DNA from: an uncultured Collinsella sp.
GTDB lineage: Bacteria; Actinomycetota; Coriobacteriia; Coriobacteriales; Coriobacteriaceae
Direction: 5' to 3'
Assembly (NCBI GenBank): GCA_902495085.1
Contig: CABUWA010000093.1
Location: 1 to 7,504 of the forward strand
DNA length: 7,504 nt
Shown here: piece after piece, positions 1 through 6,769 of the stretch
Position numbering within the stretch: position 1 is the first letter of the stretch
Layout of the letters: the number at the start of each line of letters is the position of its first letter
Translations under genes and position numbers: made by a program
Notes under the pieces: model-generated
What the model saw: the letters and a program-made list of their open reading frames with translations, nothing else
The model's database searches: none
What the model was told of the DNA's origin: nothing

Positions 1-48
1 GCGTCATCCCGTCCCGTTATGTCGGCAACTTAAACGTTAGGAGCCACC

Positions 49-1410
49 TTGTCTCGATTGAACCAAGGAGCTATGGGCCAGAGCTATCCACTGCCCTCGA
101 TGCTCCAAAAGCTAGCCTGCGCTTTGGCTGTGGCATTCGCCCTGGTGTGCGCGGGGGCCTGCGTGCCCACGACCGCCCAGGCGCTTGAGACCGCAAAGAT
201 CACCGCCCGACCCAATACCGGTTCGGGTAGCGACGTGGTCGGTGGCACCGAGACCCGCATTACCTGGGAAGTTCAGGCCGATGCCGACGAGGAGCTGAGC
301 GGTCTTTCTTTGACGTTTGTCGACGGCACGACGTTTGGTACCGATGACACGCGATTGACGATGCTCTCGGGCGAGGACCTCATGGATCGTACGCCCATGA
401 AACCTACGTGCAAGGCTGACGGCCAGACGCTCACGATTGACTTTGGTGAGACGGCGCCTGCCGGCGGCTATTTCCGCGTCGAGGTTTACGGCGTGACCTT
501 CCCCGTCGAGGGCGGCGATGAGGCCTTTAGCGGCACCTATACGCTCGCTGACGGGTCGACCAAGAAGATCTCCAAGATTCCTCCCGTCGAGATTAAGGGC
601 GTGACGGCATTCGATAACTTCCTGGCCGACCTTAAGGAGCAGCCGTGGGTCGAGGCGTGGAACTCCAATATGTTTCTGCGCCTGTTCTTAAACCCGGTCA
701 TTTTGGTCCAAAGCCTGCCGATCGTCTTTAAGGGCTTCCTTATGTCGCTCTCGATCGTGCTCGTGGCGTTTCCGCTGGCAATCCCCTTTGGCTTTGCCTT
801 GTCGCTCATGCGCATCTCCAAGTCGCGCATCCTGCGTTGCCTTGCCGGCATCTATGTGAATATCATTCGCGGTACGCCGGCGTTCCTGCAGATCTATATC
901 GCGTTCTTCGGTCTGCCGTTGGCCGGCGTCAAGGTGGACGACTATGTGCTGGGTGTTATCGTCATGGCCATGAACTCGTCTGCGTACCTGTGCGAGATCT
1001 TTCGTGCCGGTATTCAATCGATCCCCAAGGGCCAAAACGAGGCTGCTCGCTCTCTGGGCATGAATGCCTTCCAGACGCTGCTCTACGTTATGATTCCGCA
1101 GACGTTCCGCAATGTTTTGCCTACGCTGACCAGCGAGTTTATCTTGCTTTACAAGGATACGTCGCTGCTTGCCGCCGTGGGTGTGGTCGAGATCGTCATG
1201 AACGCCCGTACCATCGTGGCCACGACGGGCTCCATTACACCGTACGTGGTTGCCGCCCTGTTCTATCTGGTCATCACCCTGCCGCTCGCTCGCTTGGTGA
1301 GCGGTCTTGAGGCAAGGCTTTTGGGCACGACCGAGACCAAGAAGAAGCGTCCCGCCAAGAGCGCCGGACAGGTTGTCGCGACGCCTGCCGATCACATCGC
1401 CGGTCTGTAA
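49..1410 (+). CDS. Amino-acid ABC transporter permease with a fused N-terminal exported domain
   Basis: This is the membrane subunit of a polar-amino-acid-type (HisM/GlnP family) ABC importer. Residues 21-43 form a hydrophobic signal or anchor segment, followed by a possible signal-peptidase site after TTAQA (residue 45). Residues 46 to about 200 are a polar, beta-rich, presumably extracytoplasmic stretch that I do not recognise. Several membrane segments follow from about 213 to 420, with the permease EAA loop at about 331-350 (EAARSLG, then IP) and the family-typical IIRGTPAFLQ at 272-281. A lysine-rich tail ends the protein. Ordinary family members are about 220-300 residues, so this 453-residue protein carries roughly 200 extra. 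The TTG start is chosen because AGGAG (39-43) lies five bases upstream; Met9 and Met18 lack such a site. The ATPase gene follows after 12 bases. The substrate cannot be told from sequence. Only 48 bases precede the gene and I call nothing in them. Confidence 0.88.
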   Translation: MSRLNQGAMGQSYPLPSMLQKLACALAVAFALVCAGACVPTTAQALETAKITARPNTGSGSDVVGGTETRITWEVQADADEELSGLSLTFVDGTTFGTDDTRLTMLSGEDLMDRTPMKPTCKADGQTLTIDFGETAPAGGYFRVEVYGVTFPVEGGDEAFSGTYTLADGSTKKISKIPPVEIKGVTAFDNFLADLKEQPWVEAWNSNMFLRLFLNPVILVQSLPIVFKGFLMSLSIVLVAFPLAIPFGFALSLMRISKSRILRCLAGIYVNIIRGTPAFLQIYIAFFGLPLAGVKVDDYVLGVIVMAMNSSAYLCEIFRAGIQSIPKGQNEAARSLGMNAFQTLLYVMIPQTFRNVLPTLTSEFILLYKDTSLLAAVGVVEIVMNARTIVATTGSITPYVVAALFYLVITLPLARLVSGLEARLLGTTETKKKRPAKSAGQVVATPADHIAGL

Positions 1411-1422
1411 GGAGGTCCCATC

Positions 1423-2175
<753 letters not shown>

Positions 2176-2200
2176 TCGTTTTATATGACTGACATAGCAG

Positions 2201-2236
2201 AAAACGGGAGCTGGATGTGATCCGGCTCCCGTTTTT
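2201..2236 (+). terminator. Rho-independent terminator after the ABC transporter genes
   Basis: Bases 2201-2216 pair with 2220-2235 as a 16-bp stem with one T-G wobble and a three-base loop, ending in a run of five T. The left arm begins AAAACGGGAGC and the right arm ends GCTCCCGTTTT. The leading AAAA lets it also work on the opposite strand, where it would stop transcripts arriving from the convergent flavodoxin unit. Confidence 0.9.
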
Positions 2237-2292
2237 GTTGGGACGCGAATGTGTTTTGGTGCAGAGCGCGTTACGGGCGGAGCTCATTGCCG

Positions 2293-2712
2293 CTAGGCCA
2301 GCTCCGCTCCAAGCGCGCGACAGGCGGTCTCGCCCTCGTCGTCGGGGGCGTCGTAACAGATGACGGAGTCGACCACGTTGACGCCGGCCTCGTCGGCGTC
2401 GGCCTTCCAGTTGTCCATCCACTCGCCCTCGGCCCACGAATAGGAGCCAAAGAGGACGACCTTCTTGTCGCCGAGGGTCTCCTTGACCTCGTCCCACATA
2501 GGCTGGAACTCGTCATACTCAAGCTCCTCGGAACCCATGGCGGGGCAGCCGAAGGCGATGGCGTCATAGCCAGCGGCCTTGTCTGCGGAGAAGTCGGCGC
2601 AGGAGATGACCTCTGTCTCGGCGCCGGCACCGGTTGCGCCCTCGGCAACGAAGTTTGCCATGGCCTCGGTGTTGCCTGTACCGCTCCAGTAGACGACTGC
2701 GATCTTGCTCAT
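2293..2712 (-). CDS. Flavodoxin, short-chain FMN electron carrier
   Basis: This 139-residue protein has the flavodoxin fold signature. A first beta strand (KIAVVYWS) leads into the FMN phosphate-binding loop SGTGNTE at residues 10-16, followed by AIAFGCPAMG (51-60), the strand KKVVLFGSYSW (83-93) and an acidic surface throughout. It is expected to carry low-potential electrons in the cytoplasm, often replacing ferredoxin when iron is short (family knowledge). The ATG at 2712 is chosen over longer in-frame possibilities because AAAGGA (2724-2719, minus strand) lies six bases upstream and the protein then begins exactly at the conserved first strand. It follows the DUF3793-type gene by 46 bases on the same strand, so the two are probably one transcript. 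Length and charge match short-chain flavodoxins; the redox partner is unknown. Confidence 0.93.
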   Translation of the reverse strand: MSKIAVVYWSGTGNTEAMANFVAEGATGAGAETEVISCADFSADKAAGYDAIAFGCPAMGSEELEYDEFQPMWDEVKETLGDKKVVLFGSYSWAEGEWMDNWKADADEAGVNVVDSVICYDAPDDEGETACRALGAELA

Positions 2713-2758
2713 ATGTTTTCCTTTCGGTTGTGCGGCGTGCGGCCGCGTTTTGTATGCT

Positions 2759-3463
2759 CTATCGGGTTGCCTGGACAAGCTGTCCCAGAGTGCAGCCTTG
2801 TTGATAGATGTAGGTAAGGTATTGCGTGCATGCGCGATAGGAATCGAAGGTCGTGAGCGCCTGCTCAACGTTTGTGTATACCTTCCATGCGCCAAAGACC
2901 TTATAGTTTTCGCCGTGCTGGACGATAAACTGATGGACATCTTCGTAGGGATAGCCCAAAAAATAGCCAATTTCGTGGGGGAACTCGCACATGCACCCCG
3001 TATCGCAGTGCCTATTTCGCGCGAGCGCGCAGACGCTGCCGTCATAGGCGCTTTCTGCGGCATTGCTGCTTGCCAGTGTGATGCGCGCGGCGAGATGCAC
3101 CAGGGACGCGGGCAGGTTGTGGACATCGTAACCTTCGGCGGCAAGCGCCGTCGTGGCGCGGGGGTCGGAGAGGTATCGCATGAGGTCCGCAGGGCGGTAC
3201 ACATAGATGAGCGCTCCGCAGGGGCGCCAGACCAAAACGCTCATATGGATCCCGAGTGGCTGGAGCTCGCAGTTGCATTGGGCTATGACGGCGAGCAGGC
3301 GAGAGCGTCGCTCTTCGATATGGGTGGCGCTGGGTTTTCCGTTTTGGTTGGCGTAAACGCCGGGATAGGTAAAGAGCGAAGCCGGCTTGATACCTGCGAG
3401 CGTAGGGGAGCAGTTGCGCACGACAGCCGTTTGGTATGTTGGGATGTCAATGGTTCGAGTCAC
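2759..3463 (-). CDS. DUF3793 family protein
   Basis: I recognise this 234-residue protein as DUF3793 from memory of the family pattern: an N-terminal CSPTLAGIKPASLF segment (18-31) and the hallmark EFPHEIGYFLGYPYEDV at 160-176. The function is not established. The sequence is soluble, without membrane segments or a signal peptide, and has several cysteines (18, 63, 65, 82, 145, 153, 157, 159, 212, 224). The cluster CDTGCMCEF directly before the hallmark could bind a metal, which is only inference. The GTG start has AAAGGGG (3474-3468, minus strand) four bases upstream. The gene leads a unit with the flavodoxin gene, which suggests a redox or metal-related role, and it has its own strong promoter in the divergent region shared with the HMA gene. 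Confidence 0.82.
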   Translation of the reverse strand: MTRTIDIPTYQTAVVRNCSPTLAGIKPASLFTYPGVYANQNGKPSATHIEERRSRLLAVIAQCNCELQPLGIHMSVLVWRPCGALIYVYRPADLMRYLSDPRATTALAAEGYDVHNLPASLVHLAARITLASSNAAESAYDGSVCALARNRHCDTGCMCEFPHEIGYFLGYPYEDVHQFIVQHGENYKVFGAWKVYTNVEQALTTFDSYRACTQYLTYIYQQGCTLGQLVQATR

Positions 3464-3488
3464 GATGCCCCTTTCGGGTCCTCAGTTG

Positions 3489-3502
3489 TTAGCCTAGGAA
3501 AA
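3489..3502. promoter_or_regulatory. Imperfect palindrome at the DUF3793-flavodoxin start point, possible metal-repressor operator
   Basis: TTAGCCTAGGAAAA is centred on a perfect CCTAGG core with matching outer TT/AA, so 10 of 14 positions are symmetric. It begins directly after the -10 box of the minus-strand promoter, a usual place for a repressor site. The TTAGCCTA portion equals the middle of the DtxR/IdeR consensus as I recall it, but the flanks match poorly. Assignment to an iron or manganese repressor is a guess. Confidence 0.35.
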
Positions 3503-3530
3503 CTTATACACGAAAGTAAGCCATGGTCAA
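3503..3530 (-). promoter_or_regulatory. Promoter of the DUF3793-flavodoxin unit
   Basis: On the minus strand a -35 TTGACC (3530-3525) and a -10 TATAAG (3508-3503) are separated by 16 bases. Both are close to the housekeeping sigma consensus. The expected start point falls inside the palindrome at 3489-3502, about 30 bases before the GTG start. Confidence 0.6.
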
Positions 3531-3556
3531 CAAAAAAGTTTGAAGAGGGAAACTAA

Positions 3557-3588
3557 TTGACCGAACAGACATGATTTTGGGTTAAGAT
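3557..3588 (+). promoter_or_regulatory. Candidate promoter of the HMA gene
   Basis: TTGACC (3557-3562) and TAAGAT (3583-3588) are separated by 20 bases, longer than the usual 17. The -35 is good and the -10 matches four of six positions. The start point would fall in the palindrome at 3592-3609. The long spacer makes this promoter less certain than the one on the opposite strand. Confidence 0.35.
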
Positions 3589-3591
3589 GGG

Positions 3592-3609
3592 GACACCCCA
3601 TGGGGTATC
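3592..3609. promoter_or_regulatory. CsoR-like palindromic operator before the HMA gene
   Basis: GACACCCCATGGGGTATC contains a perfect 12-base palindrome ACCCCATGGGGT (3595-3606), extended on both sides with a single mismatched pair. C-tract/G-tract sites flanked by AT, of the ATACCC...GGGTAT kind, are typical of the CsoR family of copper, nickel or sulfide-sensing repressors (established knowledge). It sits between the candidate -10 and the ribosome binding site of a gene encoding a metal-binding protein, which supports the reading. Confidence 0.5.
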
Positions 3610-3637
3610 TAGATAGGGCTACTTGAAAGGGGAACGC

Positions 3638-4021
3638 ATGAGCGACTTGCTCAACCCTGCGAATCTCATCGTGCTGGCCGTCATTGCCGTCGGCATGTTT
3701 TTTGGACTGCGTCGCATTGCCGCTTCGACACACGGGAAGAGTTGTTGCAGCGATGGTGCGAGCGGCAAGAAGGCCAAGAAGGTCGTGGTCGCGGATACCG
3801 ATCCGTCTCACTATCCCTATAGCGAGGAACTGCTTATCGGCGGTATGAGCTGCGACGGGTGCGCCCAGAACGTAACGAATGCCCTCAATGCGCTGGATGG
3901 CGTGTGGGCTACGGTGACGTATGCGGACCACACGGCACGTGTGCGCTCTAAACAGCCGGTTGATCGCGGTGACCTCGAGACGGCCGTGAAAGACGCGGGC
4001 TACTACGTCATGACGCTGTAA
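3638..4021 (+). CDS. Membrane-anchored HMA-domain metal-binding protein
   Basis: This 127-residue protein has one N-terminal membrane segment (about 9-24) followed by a basic stop sequence. A short Cys-containing linker with CC at 36-37 and a lysine patch (KKAKK, 44-48) comes next. A heavy-metal-associated domain fills about 63-127, with the metal-binding loop GMSCDGC at 69-75 (Cys72 and Cys75). HMA domains bind Cu(I) or similar soft metals and pass them to partners such as P-type ATPases (family knowledge). The N-terminal half resembles the small FeoB-associated Cys-rich membrane proteins, which is recollection only. The ATG at 3638 has AAAGGGG (3626-3632) five bases upstream; an in-frame TTG at 3623 would bury that site, so I reject it. 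No metal ATPase gene is in the window. A CsoR-like palindrome lies just upstream. Confidence 0.88.
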   Translation: MSDLLNPANLIVLAVIAVGMFFGLRRIAASTHGKSCCSDGASGKKAKKVVVADTDPSHYPYSEELLIGGMSCDGCAQNVTNALNALDGVWATVTYADHTARVRSKQPVDRGDLETAVKDAGYYVMTL

Positions 4022-4047
4022 GCGTCGCTCTGGATGCGCTTCCTTGG

Positions 4048-4473
4048 CTAGGCTCGTCCGCGCAGTTCGATGTCTTGGATGTCGTCGAAGTCGATGGCGA
4101 TGTTTCGGAGCTTGAGGAGCTTGAAGGCGGGGAGCGCCTCGTCGAGGATGCCGGTGCGGCTGCGATAGCCGTATGTATCGTAATAGGTGACACGAACCAA
4201 GTCGCCACGTTTGAGACCCTCGAGTTTTTTAGAAAGCACGAGGGCTTTTTCTTCCGTGAGCTCACGTTTTGGCTCGACGGTGATTTCCTGCTTGCGCACG
4301 AGTTCGTAGTATCCCGTGAGGGCGGCAAAGGGCATAAACTGTGCGGCGCGGTTGGCGCGCACGGCACCGTTGGCAGTGAGGTTGGGGTCGGCGGCGCGGC
4401 GTCTGCCCTCGGGGTCCGCCAAGCGCTCGAAGGCGGTCGGCGGGCGCACGGGCTGTTGTTTGGGTTTAGGCAC
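4048..4473 (-). CDS. YolD-like protein, partner of the Y-family polymerase
   Basis: This 141-residue protein matches the YolD-like family, with the conserved NRAAQFMPFAALTGYYE at 41-57 and a C-terminal SH3-like beta portion (GDLVRVTYYD at 90-99, IDFDDIQDIEL at 127-137). YolD-like proteins are encoded with UvrX/YqjW-type Y-family polymerases in Firmicutes and are thought to be accessory factors analogous to UmuD (established association, mechanism unsettled). I choose GTG at 4473 because GGAGG (4483-4479, minus strand) lies five bases upstream; the longer TTG start at 4485 would overlap that site. The start overlaps the polymerase stop by eight bases, indicating translational coupling. It ends 26 bases from the convergent HMA gene, with no clear terminator between them. 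Confidence 0.88.
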   Translation of the reverse strand: MPKPKQQPVRPPTAFERLADPEGRRRAADPNLTANGAVRANRAAQFMPFAALTGYYELVRKQEITVEPKRELTEEKALVLSKKLEGLKRGDLVRVTYYDTYGYRSRTGILDEALPAFKLLKLRNIAIDFDDIQDIELRGRA

Positions 4474-5971
4474 GGTGTCCTCCAACTTGTTCGTTGCGTT
4501 CGCGCGCGGTGGCGCCGGCGGTAAAGCTCAGCCCCTTAACCAGCGCGTTCTTGCCGTATTTGCCTTTTACAGCCAGCACGGCGCGTGCCAGGTCGCGCTC
4601 GCGCTCATCGGCCTCGATATCGCTGAACAGATCGATGGTGGCAAATTCCTCGGGCATGAGGTTGCCAAATCCCAGGTTGATGCGCTTGACCGGTCGTTTG
4701 GGATCGACAGTCTGCGCCCAGAGCTCATCGAAATAGCCCATGATCTTCTTAAACGAATTGGTACGCTCGGGCAGCTTTCGCGAGGCGTTAGAGTGCGCAA
4801 AGAGTGCGGCATAGCCACCGCGCGGTTTGCCGCCATGCTCTCCCACAAAGATGCCATCGATTGCCTGCGCTTCGCGCACCAGGCGACGCCGTTCGTCATC
4901 GCGCTGGACGGGCTTGGGCGCACGGGGCGCGAGCTCGGGGCCGGCGGTTGCGGTGGGTTCGATACTCGATGTGCTCGAGCGCAGGTGCCCGCATCCGTCC
5001 ACATACTGCGCTGTACCGCTGGCGTCGAGGCGGCGTATGTCGGCGCGTTCGCTCGCGTAGCCCACAAAGAGCGAGATACTGTCGCAGACCACGTGCTTAT
5101 CGACCAAGTCTAAAACGGCGTTGTCGACCATCTCGCGCAAGACGGTATAGGCCTGTTCGTAGGCATAACCCTTCGAGAGCACCTGTCCTGTGGTGGTCGA
5201 AGTTGCCTGCGGGCGATAGGCTTGGATATCGGCGATGGTTGTCGGCTCGCGCCCGAAGGCATGGTCGATGAGATATTCGGCATTGACGCCGAGCTCGTCG
5301 TAAAGCAGGTTTTCGTCGAGCGCCGCGACGCCCATCAGATCGTAGACGCCGTATTTCTCGAGGCGGGCTGCCACGCCGGGACCGATGCCCCAGATATCGG
5401 TGATGGGACGATGGGGCCAGATCTCCTTGCGAAAGGTCTCGTCGTCGAGTATGCCGATGCGGCTGGGTACGTGCTTGGCGGTAATGTCGAGCGCTACCTT
5501 GGCCTGGAATAGGTTGGGGCCGATGCCGACCGTCGCCGTGATGCCGGTGCGCGCGAGGACCTCGTCGCGCAGCGTGCAGGCGAACCCTTCCGCATCGGTG
5601 TGATAGAGGTCCAGATAGGGCGTCACGTCGATAAAGCACTCATCGATGGAGTAGACGTGCACGTCCTGGGGGCTGACGTATTCCAGATAGATACCGTAGA
5701 TTTTCGCCGACACCTCCATGTAATGCTGCATGCGCGGTACGGCCGTGATGTAGTCGATGCCATCGGGAATCTCAAATAGGCGGCAGCGGTTGTGAATCCC
5801 TAAGTCCTTCATAGCCTGTGTGATGGCGAGGCAGATGGTCGTGCGCCCGCGCGATTCGTCGGCAACGACCAGGTTGGTGGTGAGCGGATCGAGCCCACGG
5901 TCGACGCACTCGACGCTGGCATAAAACGTCTTGAGGTCGATGCAGATATAGGTGTGCTGCTCGTGCGCCAT
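4466..5971 (-). CDS. Y-family translesion DNA polymerase (UvrX/YqjW-like)
   Basis: This 501-residue error-prone polymerase is expected to copy past DNA lesions during the SOS response. The palm has the metal-binding aspartate in IDLKTFYASVE (Asp12) and the catalytic pair in YSIDECFID (Asp110, Glu111), so it looks active. The thumb has a helix-hairpin-helix, WGIGPGVAARLEKYG at 194-208. The little finger starts near 262 and ends in the family-typical KYGKNALVKG...ERNEQVGGHRA tail (471-501). Residues about 306-395 are an Arg/Ser/Pro-rich insertion not expected in this family, which explains the length beyond the usual ~415. I choose ATG at 5971 because AAAGGA (5982-5977) lies five bases upstream; a GTG at 5992 would add seven residues without such a site. 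Promoter and LexA box lie just upstream, and yolD is coupled downstream. Confidence 0.93.
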   Translation of the reverse strand: MAHEQHTYICIDLKTFYASVECVDRGLDPLTTNLVVADESRGRTTICLAITQAMKDLGIHNRCRLFEIPDGIDYITAVPRMQHYMEVSAKIYGIYLEYVSPQDVHVYSIDECFIDVTPYLDLYHTDAEGFACTLRDEVLARTGITATVGIGPNLFQAKVALDITAKHVPSRIGILDDETFRKEIWPHRPITDIWGIGPGVAARLEKYGVYDLMGVAALDENLLYDELGVNAEYLIDHAFGREPTTIADIQAYRPQATSTTTGQVLSKGYAYEQAYTVLREMVDNAVLDLVDKHVVCDSISLFVGYASERADIRRLDASGTAQYVDGCGHLRSSTSSIEPTATAGPELAPRAPKPVQRDDERRRLVREAQAIDGIFVGEHGGKPRGGYAALFAHSNASRKLPERTNSFKKIMGYFDELWAQTVDPKRPVKRINLGFGNLMPEEFATIDLFSDIEADERERDLARAVLAVKGKYGKNALVKGLSFTAGATARERNEQVGGHRA

Positions 5972-5998
5972 CCGTGTCCTTTCATCAAACACATGTTC

Positions 5999-6020
5999 TT
6001 ATCGAATATCTGTTCGATAA
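5999..6020. promoter_or_regulatory. LexA (SOS) box controlling the polymerase-yolD unit
   Basis: Perfect 8-base inverted repeats TTATCGAA (5999-6006) and TTCGATAA (6013-6020) flank six bases. The core CGAATATCTGTTCG (6003-6016) matches the Gram-positive/actinobacterial LexA consensus CGAAC-N4-GTTCG with one change. It overlaps the -10 box of the minus-strand promoter, a position where LexA would block initiation. Confidence 0.85.
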
Positions 6021-6045
6021 TACCCGCTCATCTGGACATCGTCAA
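6017..6045 (-). promoter_or_regulatory. Promoter of the polymerase-yolD unit
   Basis: On the minus strand TTGACG (6045-6040) and TATTAT (6022-6017) are separated by exactly 17 bases. The LexA box begins within the -10, so start point and operator coincide. The leader to the ATG at 5971 would be about 40 bases. Confidence 0.75.
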
Positions 6046-6056
6046 AACCTGTCAAA

Positions 6057-6081
6057 AAGGGACTGGTTTGTTTTGGTAGGT
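6057..6081 (+). repeat. Left copy of a 25-base direct repeat
   Basis: This 25-mer starts AAGGGACTGG and ends TTTTGGTAGGT. It matches 22 of 25 bases of the copy at 6745-6769, in the same orientation. Unlike that copy it lacks the complementary second arm downstream. Its first half instead takes part in a weaker local hairpin (AAACC-T-GTC at 6045-6053 with GAC-T-GGTTT at 6061-6069). It lies just upstream of the polymerase promoter. Confidence 0.7.
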
Positions 6082-6208
6082 ATGGTCGTGCGGTTGGATC
6101 GGGTTTTAACGCAGCTCTAAAGAGTGCGAAACAGCTCGGAAAACCTCGCTTCGTAGCATGGGCCTAACGATTGATACCGCCTATACGCACGGAAGGGTTG
6201 TGGAAAAG

Positions 6209-6733
6209 ATGGTCAATTATGGGTTTGGTATGCCGACGCGCCTTGTTGCGGATGGAGACGTGGCTCGCTGGTGCGGACGCTTGGTCGCTCACTACGGTGG
6301 CACCAAGGCGCTGGTGGTGCTGGGCGGTGACAAACATACGCACGATGAGCTCGTCTCGGCGGCGCTCGGCTCGCTTGATCGAGCTCTGCTCGAACGCGTG
6401 CTTTTTCGCTGCGGCTTGGTCGGGGGCGACGGGGGAGACGATTTGGTCGATGAGGCCGTAGCCCTGGCGACCGACGAAGGCGTGGACTTTGTCCTGGCGA
6501 TTGGCGATGCCGATACTGCCGGCTTTGCGCGCGAGCTCGCGCGTCGCATGGCGGCGCTCGATGCCGGCGAAGACGGCTTTGTGCCTTATGGATGCATTGT
6601 CTCGGAGGGCAAGGTGCCTGCTGTCGTGGGCACCGGCGAGGTTCCCGTTTTTGCCATTATCACGCCCGAACTGCTGGAGGGCATTGGGTCTCCTTTGCGT
6701 GAGTTGCTCGGTAGCGTCTGCGCTGCGGCCTAA
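6209..6733 (+). CDS. Truncated iron-containing alcohol dehydrogenase-like protein (nucleotide-binding half only)
   Basis: The sequence resembles only the N-terminal, NAD(P)-binding half of iron-containing (group III) alcohol dehydrogenases. NYGFGMPTRLV at residues 3-13 corresponds to the usual N-F-x-x-P-T opening, TKALVVLGGDK (32-42) to the first nucleotide-binding strand, and DEGVDFVLAIGDADTAGFA (89-107) to the normally conserved D-x-I-L-A-V-G-G-G-S motif. That GGGS is changed to GDAD here, and the whole metal-binding helical half with its histidines is missing, so catalysis is unlikely. Length is 174 residues against about 380-400 for the family. The reading frame is open and ends in a normal stop, so it may be a kept small protein or a decaying remnant. 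I place the start at 6209, where family homology begins (GGAAGGG 11 bases upstream). An in-frame ATG at 6158 gives 191 residues but has no visible ribosome binding site. The function is unknown. Confidence 0.65.
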   Translation: MVNYGFGMPTRLVADGDVARWCGRLVAHYGGTKALVVLGGDKHTHDELVSAALGSLDRALLERVLFRCGLVGGDGGDDLVDEAVALATDEGVDFVLAIGDADTAGFARELARRMAALDAGEDGFVPYGCIVSEGKVPAVVGTGEVPVFAIITPELLEGIGSPLRELLGSVCAAA

Positions 6734-6744
6734 TATCTGCCAGG

Positions 6745-6769
6745 AAGGGACAGGTTAATTTTGGTAGGT
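6745..6769 (+). repeat. Right copy of the 25-base direct repeat
   Basis: This 25-mer starts AAGGGACAGG and ends TTTTGGTAGGT, 22 of 25 bases identical to 6057-6081 in the same orientation. It is also the left arm of the terminator hairpin. The two copies flank the truncated dehydrogenase-like gene at a distance of 688 bases. Confidence 0.75.

Noticed and set aside
1..33. Possible end of an upstream gene, reading to TAA at 31-33
   Set aside because: Eleven codons with no recognisable C-terminus are too little to call a gene, and all three plus frames are short here.
2277..2307. Hairpin GCGGAGCT/AGCTCCGC overlapping the flavodoxin stop, as a terminator
   Set aside because: There is no T run on the minus strand and the stem lies largely in coding sequence; the hairpin at 2201-2236 is the better terminator in both directions.
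2293..3204. Flavodoxin frame extended upstream to 303 codons
   Set aside because: The added residues are a shadow of the DUF3793 gene in another frame; the ATG at 2712 has a good ribosome binding site and fits the fold's first strand.
4316..5113. Plus-strand open frame of 265 codons opposite the yolD and polymerase genes
   Set aside because: It lies opposite clear family members on the minus strand, has no family signature, and arises from the GC-rich third codon positions.
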